NCBI GenBank assembly: GCA_017454015.1
Contig: JAFTDW010000001.1
Location: forward strand, 1-32,221
Length of the DNA stretch: 32,221 nt
Reading direction: 5' to 3'
Source of the DNA: Bacteroidales bacterium
Lineage (GTDB): Bacteria > Bacteroidota > Bacteroidia > Bacteroidales > P3
Positions 8,200 through 17,914 of this stretch are shown in pieces. The notes below the pieces were generated by a model that saw nothing but the letters and a program-made list of their open reading frames with translations, was not told the origin of the DNA and did not search any database. Both the position numbers and the translations under genes were made by a program. Position 1 is the first letter of the stretch; the number at the start of each line of letters is the position of its first letter.

Positions 8200-11100
8200 C
8201 TACTTGCCCACCACCAACACTTTTTGCGGCGGGGTTGCGGGGTCGGTCTTGACCATATAGACACCGGTCGCAGGCATACGGTAGCGGCGCGACACCGTGG
8301 TGCCGTGGCTGTCGCGCACCACCACGCGCCCTACGGCATCGTAAATAGCCAGCGGGCCGTGGTAGCCTTCCACGACTATTTCGTTGCCGTACGTATAGAC
8401 TGTGTATGCCTCGTCGGCCTGCTCTATGCCGTTGGACCGTGCAAATACTGCCTGCAGCGTCACGTCGCGGTCAACCACGAAGCTGCGTATGCGCTCGGTG
8501 TTGTTGTCGCTCCAGCGCACAAAGCGGTAGCCCGGCTCGGCGGCCGCCGAGATGGTGAGATAGTGCTGGTAGGGATAGGTGCCGCTGCCATGCACACGGC
8601 CTTGTGTGCTGTCGTTGGCCGAGAGGGTTACTGTGTAATAGGCATCGACAAAGGTGGCTGTGTGGCTCTCGTCGGAAGAGACCAGTATGCGGCGCGGATT
8701 CTCGGTGCTGCCGTCTTCCCAGCGTGCAAAGGCGTAGTCCCTGTATCCCACTGCGGTGATATATACGGTGTCGCCATAGTAGTACATGCCGCTACCCGTC
8801 ACATAGCCCTTGTTCTGATCCGCAGGGGTTCCCCCTATCGAATAAGACTCTCTTGCAAAGACTGCCGTGACGGTAACGTTGGTTGTGACGGTAATCAGGC
8901 GGGGGTTGTCGGTGTTGTCGTCGTCCCAGTGCAGGAACGAGCAGTGGCTCGCAGGCACCGCCTCTATGGTCGCTGTCTGACCATATTGGTAGTTGCCGCC
9001 TCCCATCACCAAGCCCCAGGCCTGATTGTTGACCTCGGTGGACACTGTTATTACGTCGGGCTCGAATATAGCAGTGAATGTGGTGTCGCTGTTCACTGTT
9101 ATATTACGCAAAGGCAATGTGTTGCCGTCGTTCCACGCGGAGAAATGGTAGCCGGTGTTCGACAAAGCTGTTATCGTTGCCGTGCTTCCAGCGGAGTAAT
9201 AGCCGCCGCCAGTTACGACACCCATAGTGGTGTCATTGCTAACCACAGTGAGGATACAATTGCCGTAACGGAATATAGCCGTCACCTCCAAGTCTGCGCT
9301 GACAGCGAAGGTTCGCGGGTTTTGCTGCACACCGTCGCTCCACCCCACGAAGCGGTAACCCTGCCGCGGCACTGCCGTGAGGCTCACCATGGTGCCGTAG
9401 GTGTAGCTGCCACTGCCATAGGTGTAGCCCATTGTGTCGTTGCTCGACAGGGCTGTTATCACATAAAGGTTATTTGAGAACGAAGCGGTGAAAGCCATAT
9501 CGCCTGTCACGACGACCCGCAGCGGGTTGTTGGCAGAGCCGTTGCTCCAGCCTGTGAAATGGTAGCCCGGAGCAGGCACCGCGGTAATCACTGCCGTGTC
9601 GCCGTAGGAGTAGGTACCCGAGCCTGTGGTGCTGCCCATGCTGTCGCACGCACTGTATGCCGTGACGCGGTAGCCGTTGCGCGTGAAGATGGCTACAATG
9701 CTGGTGTCGACGGTGACCACCATGCTGCGCATAGAGCTGGTGATGCCGTCACTCCAATGCGAGAAACGGTGTCCCGACTTGGGCGTGGCTATCAACACAG
9801 CGGTAGTGCCGTAGCTATACGAGCCACCACCTATCACGCTGCCCATGGATGTGTCGTTGCAGGTAAGCCTGACATTGCGTATGGCAGTGGTGAAGCGTGC
9901 TATAAGATAGGTGTTGCCTGTAACCCTTATCCTGCGCGGATTCAGTGTGCTGCCGTCGCTCCAGCTGGTGAAACGACTGCCCTGCAGCGCACTCGCCGTT
10001 ATTGTGGCTGTGTCGCCGTACAAGAATGTGCCGCCGCCTACTGCCGACCCCTGCATCAGGTTGTCGCTAAGCACCGTGACATTGCACGTTGCCCTCTCGA
10101 AATAGGCTGTGTAGTAGGCGTTGCCCGACACTGTCACCAGGCGCGGATTGTCGGTGTTGCCGTCGTTCCACCGTGCAAATTTATAGCCCCTCAGAGCCTG
10201 GGCGGCTATGGTGAGCGTTGAGCCGTAGTCGTATGTGCCGTAACCGCTTACGGTACCCAACGACTCGTTGTCACTATGCACATATACAATGTAGCGGTTG
10301 GCAACAAAGCTTGCCACAAGCACCGTATCGCCCTCCACGCGGAAGAGGCGGGTGGCGGATGTGGAGGCGTCGTCCCAGCTCTCAAACCGGTATCCGCTGG
10401 CTGCCGTGGCCGTAAGGCTCACTGTGTCGCCGTAGCCGTAGAAACCCGAGCCAACACGCAGCGTAGTGCCCGTGGCAGTGGGCGTTGCCAGCGTCACCGC
10501 TCCTCGCGAGGTGTCGTAGTCCACTCTGACCCGATAGAGCGCATTGGCAAACGAGGCGGTATAAATCGCGTCGGCACTGACGTCGACAACACGAGGATTG
10601 GCGGTGCTGCCGTCTTGCCATGCCACAAACATGTAGCCCGTACGCGGCACCGCGGTGATGGTGACCGTGGAGCCAGCCTGAACTATGGTGTCGCCAAATG
10701 TGAAACCACGCACAGTGTCGGCGCTGCGCGTAACAATGTTGAACCAGTCGGCAACAAGTGTTGCAATATAGGTTGCGTCGCTATCCACCGATATGTTGCG
10801 ACGGTTGGTGATGGCGCCGTCGCTCCATCTCACAAAACGGAAGCCTTGGCGCGGCACCACGTAGATAGATATTTGCTGGCCTGTTGTGTAAAGGCCGGAG
10901 CCGTAGGCCCTGCCCATCGTGCTGTCGCATGAGACCTCTATGGCCGCCATGCCGCTCACAAACTGAGCCTGGATGGCAGTGTCGGCGGTGGCCACGAAGC
11001 GCCGCGGGTTTTCCGTGGAGCCGTCGTCCCAATGGTAGAAGTGGTAGCCCGAGTCGGCGGTAGCCCATGCCGTGACGGTATCGCCTGCCGCATAACGCCC

Positions 11101-13890
11101 ACTGCCTGTCGCCGTGCCGCCGTAGTTCGACGTGATGTTAACCTGATAGGTGTCTATCGCGAAAAAGACAGCCACGACAGTGTCGCCCATGACGGAGATG
11201 GTGCGTGGGTTGGCTGTAGAACCGTCGCCCCAGGCCCTGAAATGGTAGCCCGCTGACGGCACCGCAGTGAGTGTGACCTGCTCCATGTAGGCAGCCCTCC
11301 GACGACCTCGCACCGAACCGGCCGAGATGTTGTTGCTTAAAGCCGTTATATCAAAACTGTCGAACACAAAACTTATGCCGCTGAGCATTGTGTCGCGATG
11401 CACTATGAGCGGCAGCACACTGTTGGTGTCGCCATTGCCCCAATGGGCAAAGCGGTAGCCGTGCAGCGGCACAGCCCTGAGCATAGCGATGCTGTTGGTG
11501 GTATATCGGCCCAGACCCTCAATCCTGCCAACCAACGGGTTGTAGTCGGCATAGACATTGTGCTCCGTGGGACCGAAAGAGTTGCACAGCCTCATGGTGA
11601 GCCTGTCGCCCCACTCCACCGTGTCGAGGTGGCCCATGCATCTAAACGCAATAGTGATGTCGCCCACGCCCTGGTAATGGTACGGCGTGTTGAGATAGAT
11701 GGTGGCCTGTCCCATCTGCGGCACACAATAGAGCGTGGCGGAGGCCACGCCTGTCATGGCGCCCAGGTGCGACTGCTGGCCGTTGGCCATATAAACCTGC
11801 ACCTCTATGCTGTCCTCCATAATCCCGCCATAGTACAGCGATATGCTGTGAATGTCGCATTCGCCAAAATCGGCGGCTGTCAGGCCTGCCTCGTCGTAGT
11901 ACTGCCACACTGTTCCGTCCACCACTTCTCCCGACAAGGGAAGATGCGCTGTTATCGAGTAGTCCTGGCCGCAGTTGGGGGACACCACTGCCGGCGGCGT
12001 ATAGCCTCCCTGCGAGCTGGTGCGCACGCGGCGGCGCACCGCCACTCCTGTGTCGCCGTCGGAACAGACGGGACGCACATAGACGTCGTAGTCCGTTGAC
12101 GCGGCAAGTCCGCGCAACGTGATGCTGTTGTCCGTAGTGAGGAGCGAGAGCAATGCATCGCCGCCAAAGGGCGTATAGCCACGCCTGCCATACTCCACCT
12201 GCCACAGCATGTGTCTACCGGGGACACGCCACTGCAATGTCGCCCAGGTCGAGCCCACTGCCGTGACAGCCACCGACGAAGCCTTGCGACAGCCTGCAGC
12301 CATACCAATGGCCACGGTGTCTATTGTCAGTGCATAATCGCCGGGCGAACTATAACGCAAGGCTATATGTCCGTTACGACCCGCCGGTCCGTCGTAGCCA
12401 AAGTCATGCTCTATGGTAGTCCACATAAGGTCGCCGCCAAGAGAGGCCAACGGCCTGAACGAGCTCTCGTCAAAAAGATTGTCCATATAACCCAGCGTCA
12501 AGGCAGCCTGCTCGGTGTTCTGCATGCGATAGCGCATGAAAAAGCGCAACGAATCGGTACCCACCGCCGTGGTCGGGAACAGCACGTATGTAGTGCCACC
12601 GGATACAGTCAATGTATTGTTTCTCGTGCTCACCGTGCCGCCACGCCACTGGATACAGCTTCCGCCGTGGAAGCCATCTTCATAGGGAATCTGCACGGGA
12701 GCGCAGCAAGTAGTAAAGCCCAGGCTAACCGCCATGCCCGTGTCGCTGTACCCGCATATCGGCATCACGCGTACCTCGTAGCGTGTGTTGGGCTGTAGCG
12801 AAACAAGGTGCAGTGACGTGTCGGTCGAAGTCCTGCGCTGCACCGTTCCACCTGCCTCGCCATACTCCAACACCCAGCCGCGCTCCATGCCACCGAACCA
12901 CTCCACCAGTGCCTCGTCATGGGTTAGGTGAGTAAGCCTCAACCCCTCGGCGGCGGCGCACTCGGCACGCTCCACCCTGATGTTGTCAACCGCTGCCGGA
13001 GGGCCGGCTATACGGCTGTTGTTGTTAACCCAGCACAGCACCAGCTTGTACAGTCCGGCACTGTCCACCGCAAAATTGGCAGTATGGGAGCTCCATTGTG
13101 CCGAGCCGCCCATGCCATGTCCTCCATCAAGTGCCACCCAGCCCGCAGGGAGTGAGGCGTAGCCCATGCCATTGGTGGGCGCTGTCATCGTGGCTTCCGG
13201 CAACACCGTGGCACCCACAAGGGCCACCCTCATATAGTCGCACTCCTCCTCGCCGGCCAAACGCCAGTCAAAGCTGATGCCGTAGGTTCCCGCACTGTCA
13301 AAACTAAGACCTATCCATGCATACACCGTCCCCGGTACATTGCCGTAGCTGTTGCTGTCGTGCCTCTGTCCGCTCATATTGCTCACATACAGGGCACTGT
13401 CACCGCTCCGTACTGCGTTGTGGCCTATCAGCCAGCTATTGCCACCCATATTGTTGGAAAAGCTCCAGTCGCCGTTGACATCGGCCACCTCAAAACCGCA
13501 TCGCCACGGCAGAGCATAAGGCTCAAACAGCGTCACCGCTTCCACCATGGTGCTTGGGCCCAAGCCCCATCCACCGTAGTTGGCACTGACATACACGTCA
13601 TAGCATGTCTCCCGCCTGAGCTGTGGTATGGTTATATGTTGCGTCTGGGCCACCGACACACGCGTGCCGCTACCCTCGGCAAAGCCGTGCAGGCCGTACT
13701 CCACCACATACGACTGCACCCCTGCCTGCACATCCCAGGCCACTGTCACACTGTTGATGGAGCTGCTCTCCACCCTCAAGCCAGCCACTGGTGCAAGCCG
13801 CTGCGCATTCACCACAGCGGGCATTACAAGCATTGCCGCCAGCACGACGGTCATGAGCATCTTGGATTTCGGGATTCTTGGACAAAACAT
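8200..13890 (-). CDS. Giant T9SS-exported protein with FN3 and InlB-like B-repeats
   Basis: About 1896 residues. A signal peptide (cut near VVNA/Q, residue 29) is followed by three fibronectin-III-like domains (about 32-122, 312-396, 536-625) separated by jelly-roll-like segments with adhesin-type strands (CGFEVADVNGDWSF, VDNIRVERAE). A further unrecognised domain spans roughly 640-790. Then come about 15 repeats of ~69 residues (790-1819), each with a GxG-Y-GDT strand pair, a GYxFxxWxDGS core and a final Phe. These are divergent InlB/Listeria-Bacteroides B-repeats. The last ~77 residues (YGNEIVVEGYHGPLAIYD..GRVVVRD..PATGVYMVK) fit a type A T9SS sorting domain, so the mature protein is probably anchored on or released from the cell surface. 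I prefer the ATG at 13890; an in-frame ATG at 13953 adds 21 residues that do not resemble a signal peptide. A surface adhesin role is inferred. Confidence 0.88.
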   Translation of the reverse strand: MFCPRIPKSKMLMTVVLAAMLVMPAVVNAQRLAPVAGLRVESSSINSVTVAWDVQAGVQSYVVEYGLHGFAEGSGTRVSVAQTQHITIPQLRRETCYDVYVSANYGGWGLGPSTMVEAVTLFEPYALPWRCGFEVADVNGDWSFSNNMGGNSWLIGHNAVRSGDSALYVSNMSGQRHDSNSYGNVPGTVYAWIGLSFDSAGTYGISFDWRLAGEEECDYMRVALVGATVLPEATMTAPTNGMGYASLPAGWVALDGGHGMGGSAQWSSHTANFAVDSAGLYKLVLCWVNNNSRIAGPPAAVDNIRVERAECAAAEGLRLTHLTHDEALVEWFGGMERGWVLEYGEAGGTVQRRTSTDTSLHLVSLQPNTRYEVRVMPICGYSDTGMAVSLGFTTCCAPVQIPYEDGFHGGSCIQWRGGTVSTRNNTLTVSGGTTYVLFPTTAVGTDSLRFFMRYRMQNTEQAALTLGYMDNLFDESSFRPLASLGGDLMWTTIEHDFGYDGPAGRNGHIALRYSSPGDYALTIDTVAIGMAAGCRKASSVAVTAVGSTWATLQWRVPGRHMLWQVEYGRRGYTPFGGDALLSLLTTDNSITLRGLAASTDYDVYVRPVCSDGDTGVAVRRRVRTSSQGGYTPPAVVSPNCGQDYSITAHLPLSGEVVDGTVWQYYDEAGLTAADFGECDIHSISLYYGGIMEDSIEVQVYMANGQQSHLGAMTGVASATLYCVPQMGQATIYLNTPYHYQGVGDITIAFRCMGHLDTVEWGDRLTMRLCNSFGPTEHNVYADYNPLVGRIEGLGRYTTNSIAMLRAVPLHGYRFAHWGNGDTNSVLPLIVHRDTMLSGISFVFDSFDITALSNNISAGSVRGRRRAAYMEQVTLTAVPSAGYHFRAWGDGSTANPRTISVMGDTVVAVFFAIDTYQVNITSNYGGTATGSGRYAAGDTVTAWATADSGYHFYHWDDGSTENPRRFVATADTAIQAQFVSGMAAIEVSCDSTMGRAYGSGLYTTGQQISIYVVPRQGFRFVRWSDGAITNRRNISVDSDATYIATLVADWFNIVTRSADTVRGFTFGDTIVQAGSTVTITAVPRTGYMFVAWQDGSTANPRVVDVSADAIYTASFANALYRVRVDYDTSRGAVTLATPTATGTTLRVGSGFYGYGDTVSLTATAASGYRFESWDDASTSATRLFRVEGDTVLVASFVANRYIVYVHSDNESLGTVSGYGTYDYGSTLTIAAQALRGYKFARWNDGNTDNPRLVTVSGNAYYTAYFERATCNVTVLSDNLMQGSAVGGGTFLYGDTATITASALQGSRFTSWSDGSTLNPRRIRVTGNTYLIARFTTAIRNVRLTCNDTSMGSVIGGGSYSYGTTAVLIATPKSGHRFSHWSDGITSSMRSMVVTVDTSIVAIFTRNGYRVTAYSACDSMGSTTGSGTYSYGDTAVITAVPAPGYHFTGWSNGSANNPLRVVVTGDMAFTASFSNNLYVITALSSNDTMGYTYGSGSYTYGTMVSLTAVPRQGYRFVGWSDGVQQNPRTFAVSADLEVTAIFRYGNCILTVVSNDTTMGVVTGGGYYSAGSTATITALSNTGYHFSAWNDGNTLPLRNITVNSDTTFTAIFEPDVITVSTEVNNQAWGLVMGGGNYQYGQTATIEAVPASHCSFLHWDDDNTDNPRLITVTTNVTVTAVFARESYSIGGTPADQNKGYVTGSGMYYYGDTVYITAVGYRDYAFARWEDGSTENPRRILVSSDESHTATFVDAYYTVTLSANDSTQGRVHGSGTYPYQHYLTISAAAEPGYRFVRWSDNNTERIRSFVVDRDVTLQAVFARSNGIEQADEAYTVYTYGNEIVVEGYHGPLAIYDAVGRVVVRDSHGTTVSRRYRMPATGVYMVKTDPATPPQKVLVVGK
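8434..11523 (-). repeat. About 15 tandem ~207-base coding repeats (B-repeat units)
   Basis: In-frame repeats inside the giant exported protein. Each unit encodes about 69 residues ending in a TASF- or AxF-type strand and contains the core GYxFxxWxDG. Unit 1 is incomplete and one unit (near 10440-10510) carries an insertion of about 10 residues. All units differ substantially from one another at the DNA level, so this is an old expansion rather than recent slippage. The regular length fits stacked small beta-domains forming a stalk. Confidence 0.85.
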
Positions 13891-14027
13891 ATTTGCTCTG
13901 AAAAAACATGAATTGCCACAAATTAGCCGTGAATTATTCAATGGTAAATTCATGATAATTTGTGTTATATTAGGTTTTTTATGCGTTTGCTGTCAATTTC
14001 TAAATGCACTGAAGTATGACAAGCGAC

Positions 14028-16097
14028 CTACCCTATGTTGACACCCTGGGCCACCAAGCTGTCGGGAGTTAGCAGCACGAGCCGCCCGTCCTTGTCCTCG
14101 GCACTGAGTATCATGCCCTGGCTTTCGACGCCTTTTAGTTTGCGCGGCGGCAGGTTGGCTATGAAACACACCTGACGTCCCACGAGCTGCGACGGGTCTG
14201 TGTAGTATTTGGCAATGCCGCTCACTATGGTGCGGCCACCCATGCCGTCGTCGATACGGAACAGCAGCAGCTTGTCGGCCTTGGGCACGCGCGAGCACTC
14301 CAGCACCGTACCCACCCGCAGGTCGAGCTTGGTGAAGTCGTCGAACACTATATCATGCTTCACAGGGGCGGGCTTCCATGCGGCGGCCTCGTTGGCCTGC
14401 TTTGCCGCCTCCAGCTTAGCCACCTGCGCCGCTATGGTCTCGTCGGCTATCTGCTCGAAAAGCAGTTCGGGAGTCTGTATGGCATGGCCCGCCGGCAACA
14501 GGCACTCCGCCGCCTTGCGCCAGAGCGGAGTGTCGCCACCCTGCTTGTCGAGACCTATCATGGCGCTCAGCTTGGAGGCTGTGAACGGAAGGAAAGGCTC
14601 GCACACTATGGCAAGCGAAGCGCAAACCTGCAGCGACACGTATAGCGAAGCTGCCGCACGGTCGGGCTGCTGCTTTATCTGCTTCCACGGCTCCGTCTCT
14701 GTGAGGTAGCGGTTGCCCAGACGGGCAAGGTTCATCATCTCGCTCAGTGCCTCGCGGAACGTGTAGCGTTCTATGGCACGCCCTATGCGCTCGGGATAGC
14801 CGGCCATCTCCTTCAGAGTGGCTGCGTCGCGCTCGTCGAGCTCCGCCTCCGGCACCTTGCCGCCAAAAAACTTATGCGTGAGCACCAGCGTACGGTTCAC
14901 AAAGTTGCCAAGGATGGCCACCAGTTCGCTGTTGTTCTTCAGCTGGAAGTCCTTCCACGTAAAGTCGTTGTCCTTTGTCTCGGGAGCATTGGCGCAGAGA
15001 GTGTAGCGCAGCACGTCTTGCTTCCCTGGCAGCTCCTGCAAATACTCGTGGAGCCACACAGCCCAGTTGCGCGAGGTGCTTATCTTGTTGCCTTCAAGGT
15101 TCAGAAACTCGTTGGCGGGCACATTGGCGGGCAGTATGTAACTGCCGTCGGCCTTCAGCATCGCCGGAAATATGATGCAATGGAACACTATGTTGTCTTT
15201 GCCGATGAAATGCACCAGCTTGGTGTCGTCGGCTTTCCACCATTGTTCCCAGTCGGCGCCTTTCAGCTGCTTGGTGAAGCTGATGTAGCCTATCGGGGCG
15301 TTGAACCACACATACAACACCTTGCCGTCCGCACCCTCTATAGGCACCTTCACACCCCAGTCCAGGTCGCGCGTCACGGCGCGGGGCTGCAGCCCCGCGT
15401 CAATCCACGACTTGCACTGGCCGTACACGTTCACCTTCCAGTCGGACTTGTGCTCTTCCAGTATCCAGCGGCTGAGCCACTCCTGGTCGCGGTCGAGAGG
15501 CAGATACCAGTGCTCTGTCTCACGCATCACGGGAGGGTTGCCCGAGAGGGTGCTGTGGGGGTTTATCAGGTCGGTGGCCGCAAGCGAGGTGCCGCAGGCC
15601 TCACACTGGTCGCCGTAGGCGTGCTCGTTGCCACAGTGGGGGCAGGTGCCGGTGATGTAGCGGTCTGCAAGGAACTGGCCAGCCTCCTCGTCGTAGTACT
15701 GCTTTGAGCTGCGCTTCACAAAGACACCCTTGTCGTAGAGTTTCTTGAAATAGTCCGCAGCCGTGCGGTGATGCTCCGCGCTGCTGGTGCGCGAATAGAT
15801 GTCGAAGGAAATGCCAAGCTGCTCAAAGGAGCTGCGTATTATCTCGTGGTAGCGGTCCACCACCTGCTGGGGGCTCACACCCTCTTTCCTCGCCTTGATA
15901 GTGATGGGCACCCCGTGCTCGTCGCTGCCGCCAATGAATATCACATCCTCACCGCACAAACGCAGGTATCGGGCATAGATGTCGGCTGGCACATACACAC
16001 CCGCCAAGTGCCCGATATGCACCGGACCATTGGCGTAGGGCAGCGCCGAGGTTATAGTGTAACGTTTATACTTGCTGTCGCTTTCAGAATATGTCAT
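14028..16097 (-). CDS. metG: Methionyl-tRNA synthetase
   Basis: A 689-residue class I aminoacyl-tRNA synthetase that charges tRNA-Met. The HIGH motif is exact at residues 27-30 after ALPYANGPV. The zinc knuckle of the connective domain is the two-Cys-pair form CPHC (152-155) and CEAC (165-168). The second signature is KISTS at 338-342. WFNAPIGY and [11 protein letters not shown] mark the active site. The C-terminal 100 residues ([24 protein letters not shown]) are the appended tRNA-binding EMAP/Trbp111-type domain that dimerises the enzyme. ATG start, preceded by a good Bacteroidota promoter about 115 bases upstream. The giant gene begins about 75-140 bases downstream. Confidence 0.98.
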   Translation of the reverse strand: MTYSESDSKYKRYTITSALPYANGPVHIGHLAGVYVPADIYARYLRLCGEDVIFIGGSDEHGVPITIKARKEGVSPQQVVDRYHEIIRSSFEQLGISFDIYSRTSSAEHHRTAADYFKKLYDKGVFVKRSSKQYYDEEAGQFLADRYITGTCPHCGNEHAYGDQCEACGTSLAATDLINPHSTLSGNPPVMRETEHWYLPLDRDQEWLSRWILEEHKSDWKVNVYGQCKSWIDAGLQPRAVTRDLDWGVKVPIEGADGKVLYVWFNAPIGYISFTKQLKGADWEQWWKADDTKLVHFIGKDNIVFHCIIFPAMLKADGSYILPANVPANEFLNLEGNKISTSRNWAVWLHEYLQELPGKQDVLRYTLCANAPETKDNDFTWKDFQLKNNSELVAILGNFVNRTLVLTHKFFGGKVPEAELDERDAATLKEMAGYPERIGRAIERYTFREALSEMMNLARLGNRYLTETEPWKQIKQQPDRAAASLYVSLQVCASLAIVCEPFLPFTASKLSAMIGLDKQGGDTPLWRKAAECLLPAGHAIQTPELLFEQIADETIAAQVAKLEAAKQANEAAAWKPAPVKHDIVFDDFTKLDLRVGTVLECSRVPKADKLLLFRIDDGMGGRTIVSGIAKYYTDPSQLVGRQVCFIANLPPRKLKGVESQGMILSAEDKDGRLVLLTPDSLVAQGVNIG

Positions 16098-16217
16098 TTG
16101 TCTGGAGATTGAGGTTAGTGTGTTGTTTTCGCTTTATAGTAATATTATAAATTAATTATTGCGTATCAAGTAAATACAAACAAACCGACCTTCTTCAAAG
16201 GCCTGTATGTCGCATTG

Positions 16218-16225
16218 CAAAGATA
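16218..16225 (-). promoter_or_regulatory. Probable metG promoter (-7 box)
   Basis: Read on the minus strand this is TATCTTTG, an exact match to the Bacteroidota sigma-ABfr -7 consensus TAnnTTTG. A TTG about 22 bases upstream could serve as the -33 element. Transcription would begin near 16211 and leave a leader of roughly 114 bases before the metG ATG. Confidence 0.6.
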
Positions 16226-16269
16226 CACATTTTTTTGCAGTGCGCAATTATTTTTTTCAAAAGCCCACG

Positions 16270-16461
16270 CTACTCCAGCCTGCTCAGCTCGGCTTTGATG
16301 CGCTCTATCTGGCCTTCTATGAAGTCTTGGCTGTACTTGCTGTCGCAGAAACCGTTGCCGCGAGCCACATAGGCATCGTCGTCCTGGTCGGCAGCCAACT
16401 CCTCATAGTTAGCCAGCAAACGCCGCAACTCGGCTATTCGCTCATTGCTATTCGCTGTCAT
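16270..16461 (-). CDS. Small coiled-coil hypothetical protein, 63 residues
   Basis: A 63-residue charged protein with no signal peptide or membrane segment. Two amphipathic helices (NERIAELRRLLANYEELAAD and the C-terminal DFIEGQIERIKAEL) flank a DDDAYVARGNGFCD turn with one Cys, a helical-hairpin layout. I do not recognise a named family, but composition and frame look genuine. The ATG and first codons (M-T-A-N) lie inside a copy of the dispersed repeat filling the 40-base gap after the DUF5606-like gene; an in-frame TAA two codons upstream rules out a longer form. It probably shares the transcript of the upstream gene. Confidence 0.6.
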   Translation of the reverse strand: MTANSNERIAELRRLLANYEELAADQDDDAYVARGNGFCDSKYSQDFIEGQIERIKAELSRLE

Positions 16462-16491
16462 GTCTTATTTCAAAGGTGCTCATGGCCTCAG
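16449..16491 (+). repeat. Single copy of the dispersed ~45-base repeat
   Basis: It matches the units at 52-254: TATTCGCTGTCATG at one end and GTGCTCATGGCCTCAG at the other, with a few changes in the centre. One base of the usual CCATG is missing. It occupies the whole spacer between two minus-strand genes and overlaps the first codons of the 63-residue gene. Confidence 0.75.
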
Positions 16492-16501
16492 TTGTAGGCC
16501 A

Positions 16502-16942
16502 TCACTCTGCCTTGCTTTCCCGCTCTTGGGCAGCCTTCTCCTCCTCGCTTGGCTCGTTGTCTATCTTGCCTGCGGCAAGCAACTGGTTGTACCACAGCAG
16601 CACTTTCTTCACATCGGAGGCGTGGACACGCTCACGGTCATAGTCGGGCAGCACCTTGCCAAAATAGGCAAAGAGCTCCTCTTTACCAGCTTTGCGCGGG
16701 TCGAAGGGTGTCGCTTTCTGCTCCTCAGCATTCCAGATGCCACGCAGCACGTCGATAAGAGGTATGTCGCCCGTAGTTGTGAACAGGCTTATCTCGCTAA
16801 GGGTGCTTATGCGGTCTGTGCGGAACACAGGCATGCGCTTGTGGTCCACCAGCGATTCGACAACAGCGCCGCTCTTGGTTTGCGACACAAGTTCATATAT
16901 GTCGGACTTGCCCGAGATTACAAGGATTTTTTTCAGTTCCAT
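16502..16942 (-). CDS. DUF5606-like protein
   Basis: A 146-residue soluble protein beginning MELKKILVISGKSDIYELVS, with the conserved-looking block VESLVDHKRMPVFRTDRIS (about 28-46) and ISLFTTTGDIPL (about 51-62). The C-terminal third is charged and probably helical (SEEEKAAQERESKAE). The N-terminal half fits the Bacteroidota domain DUF5606, a small beta-barrel-like domain of unknown role. ATG start. It is followed by a repeat-filled 40-base gap and the 63-residue gene. No catalytic motif is visible. Confidence 0.72.
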   Translation of the reverse strand: MELKKILVISGKSDIYELVSQTKSGAVVESLVDHKRMPVFRTDRISTLSEISLFTTTGDIPLIDVLRGIWNAEEQKATPFDPRKAGKEELFAYFGKVLPDYDRERVHASDVKKVLLWYNQLLAAGKIDNEPSEEEKAAQERESKAE

Positions 16943-17020
16943 AGATTGGTGTTTTTCTTTGCTTAGGATTAAGTGATATTATAACGAACTATTTCCTGAA
17001 TTATTTTAGAAAACGTTTGG

Positions 17021-17090
17021 ATTTAGGGTTGGAGGGTTCTAAGGTTGGAAGGTTAAAAGGGTATAGCGTTGGAGGGGGAGATGGATTGGG
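17021..17090. repeat. Telomere-like G/T-rich tract
   Basis: A run of imperfect words such as TTTAGGGTTGGAGGGTT, GGTTGGAAGGTTAAAAGGG and GTTGGAGGGGG. It lies in the 150-base gap between the sugar-kinase stop and the DUF5606-like start. On the transcribed (minus) sense strand it reads C-rich (CCCTTTTAACC). Related tracts occur at 1104-1125, 19682-19725 and 20368-20409. Confidence 0.6.
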
Positions 17091-17092
17091 TA

Positions 17093-17914
17093 TCAATATT
17101 TTGGTGCGGATTGTATTGCCATAATCTCTATTTGATGGCGGGCGGCAACTGCCCGCAACTGTCCTGCAAAGGCGTTGGCTATGCCGCCTACCATCCTGAG
17201 CTGGTCAGAATGCCCGTAGCCGCCCTCCTGCGCCATCTTGCGAAGTGGCTCAACTATGTGGTAAAAATAGCTCTCCATGCATTGCTCCACCAGATTTGCA
17301 ATGTACGGGTCGCCTATATTGTCCGAGGCAAAGGGTGCCAGTGAGGCAAGCCAACGGCCTGCGTTGGGCTTGCCGTACAGGCATTCTATAGCCGCAGGGT
17401 GTGTTATGCCGTACTGATCGGAGAAAAGTGTCGCCAGTGTCCGAGGCATGCGCATCTCAAGGCAGTCTTTCAGCAGGCAGCGCCCTATGTGGTTGCCGCT
17501 GCCCTCGTCGCCAAAGATATAGCCAAGGGAACGGTGCCCAAACACTATCGCTTTGCCGTCGTAATAGCAGGCGTTGGAGCCTGTGCCCAGTATTCCCACC
17601 AGCCCCTCACAGCTCGCGTCGCCAAAGCCGCGGCAGGCTCCCAGCATGTCTGTGCCCACCTCTGTCACGGCTTGGGGGAACACCTCTCCGAGGTGCTGCG
17701 CCACCTTCCGACGCATCGGTTCCGTCGCGCATCCGGCACCATAGAACACCACTCTGTCAACGGGTCTGCCACCTAACCTGCCAGTCACCTGCTCAAGAGT
17801 GGCCGCAATGTCGGCATCGGGTGTCGTGAGTGGGTTGAGCCCCTGTGTCTCAAAAGTCAACCCATCACAAAACCACGCCGTCTTAGTGGAGCCGCTATCC
17901 GCTGTGAGCGTCAT
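17093..17914 (-). CDS. BadF/BadG-type sugar kinase, probably N-acetylglucosamine kinase
   Basis: A 273-residue ASKHA-fold kinase. The phosphate-1 loop is [10 protein letters not shown] (residues 5-14), the second phosphate motif is [14 protein letters not shown], and the conserved [16 protein letters not shown] block is typical of BadF/BadG/BcrA-type GlcNAc kinases. A glycine-rich adenosine loop ([14 protein letters not shown]) lies near the C-terminus. Size matches bacterial GlcNAc kinases rather than the larger CoA-reductase activators, and no Fe-S cysteine pair is present. The ATG overlaps the pyrD stop (ATGA), implying translational coupling. An open frame extends upstream inside pyrD but is antiquated by this start. 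Substrate is inferred from the family. Confidence 0.85.
   Translation of the reverse strand: MTLTADSGSTKTAWFCDGLTFETQGLNPLTTPDADIAATLEQVTGRLGGRPVDRVVFYGAGCATEPMRRKVAQHLGEVFPQAVTEVGTDMLGACRGFGDASCEGLVGILGTGSNACYYDGKAIVFGHRSLGYIFGDEGSGNHIGRCLLKDCLEMRMPRTLATLFSDQYGITHPAAIECLYGKPNAGRWLASLAPFASDNIGDPYIANLVEQCMESYFYHIVEPLRKMAQEGGYGHSDQLRMVGGIANAFAGQLRAVAARHQIEIMAIQSAPKY

Noticed and set aside
7498-9477. A 659-codon plus-strand open frame opposite the epimerase and giant gene
   Set aside because: It crosses two well-supported minus-strand genes. Its repeated HVV/VAVV residues are the antisense of the B-repeats.
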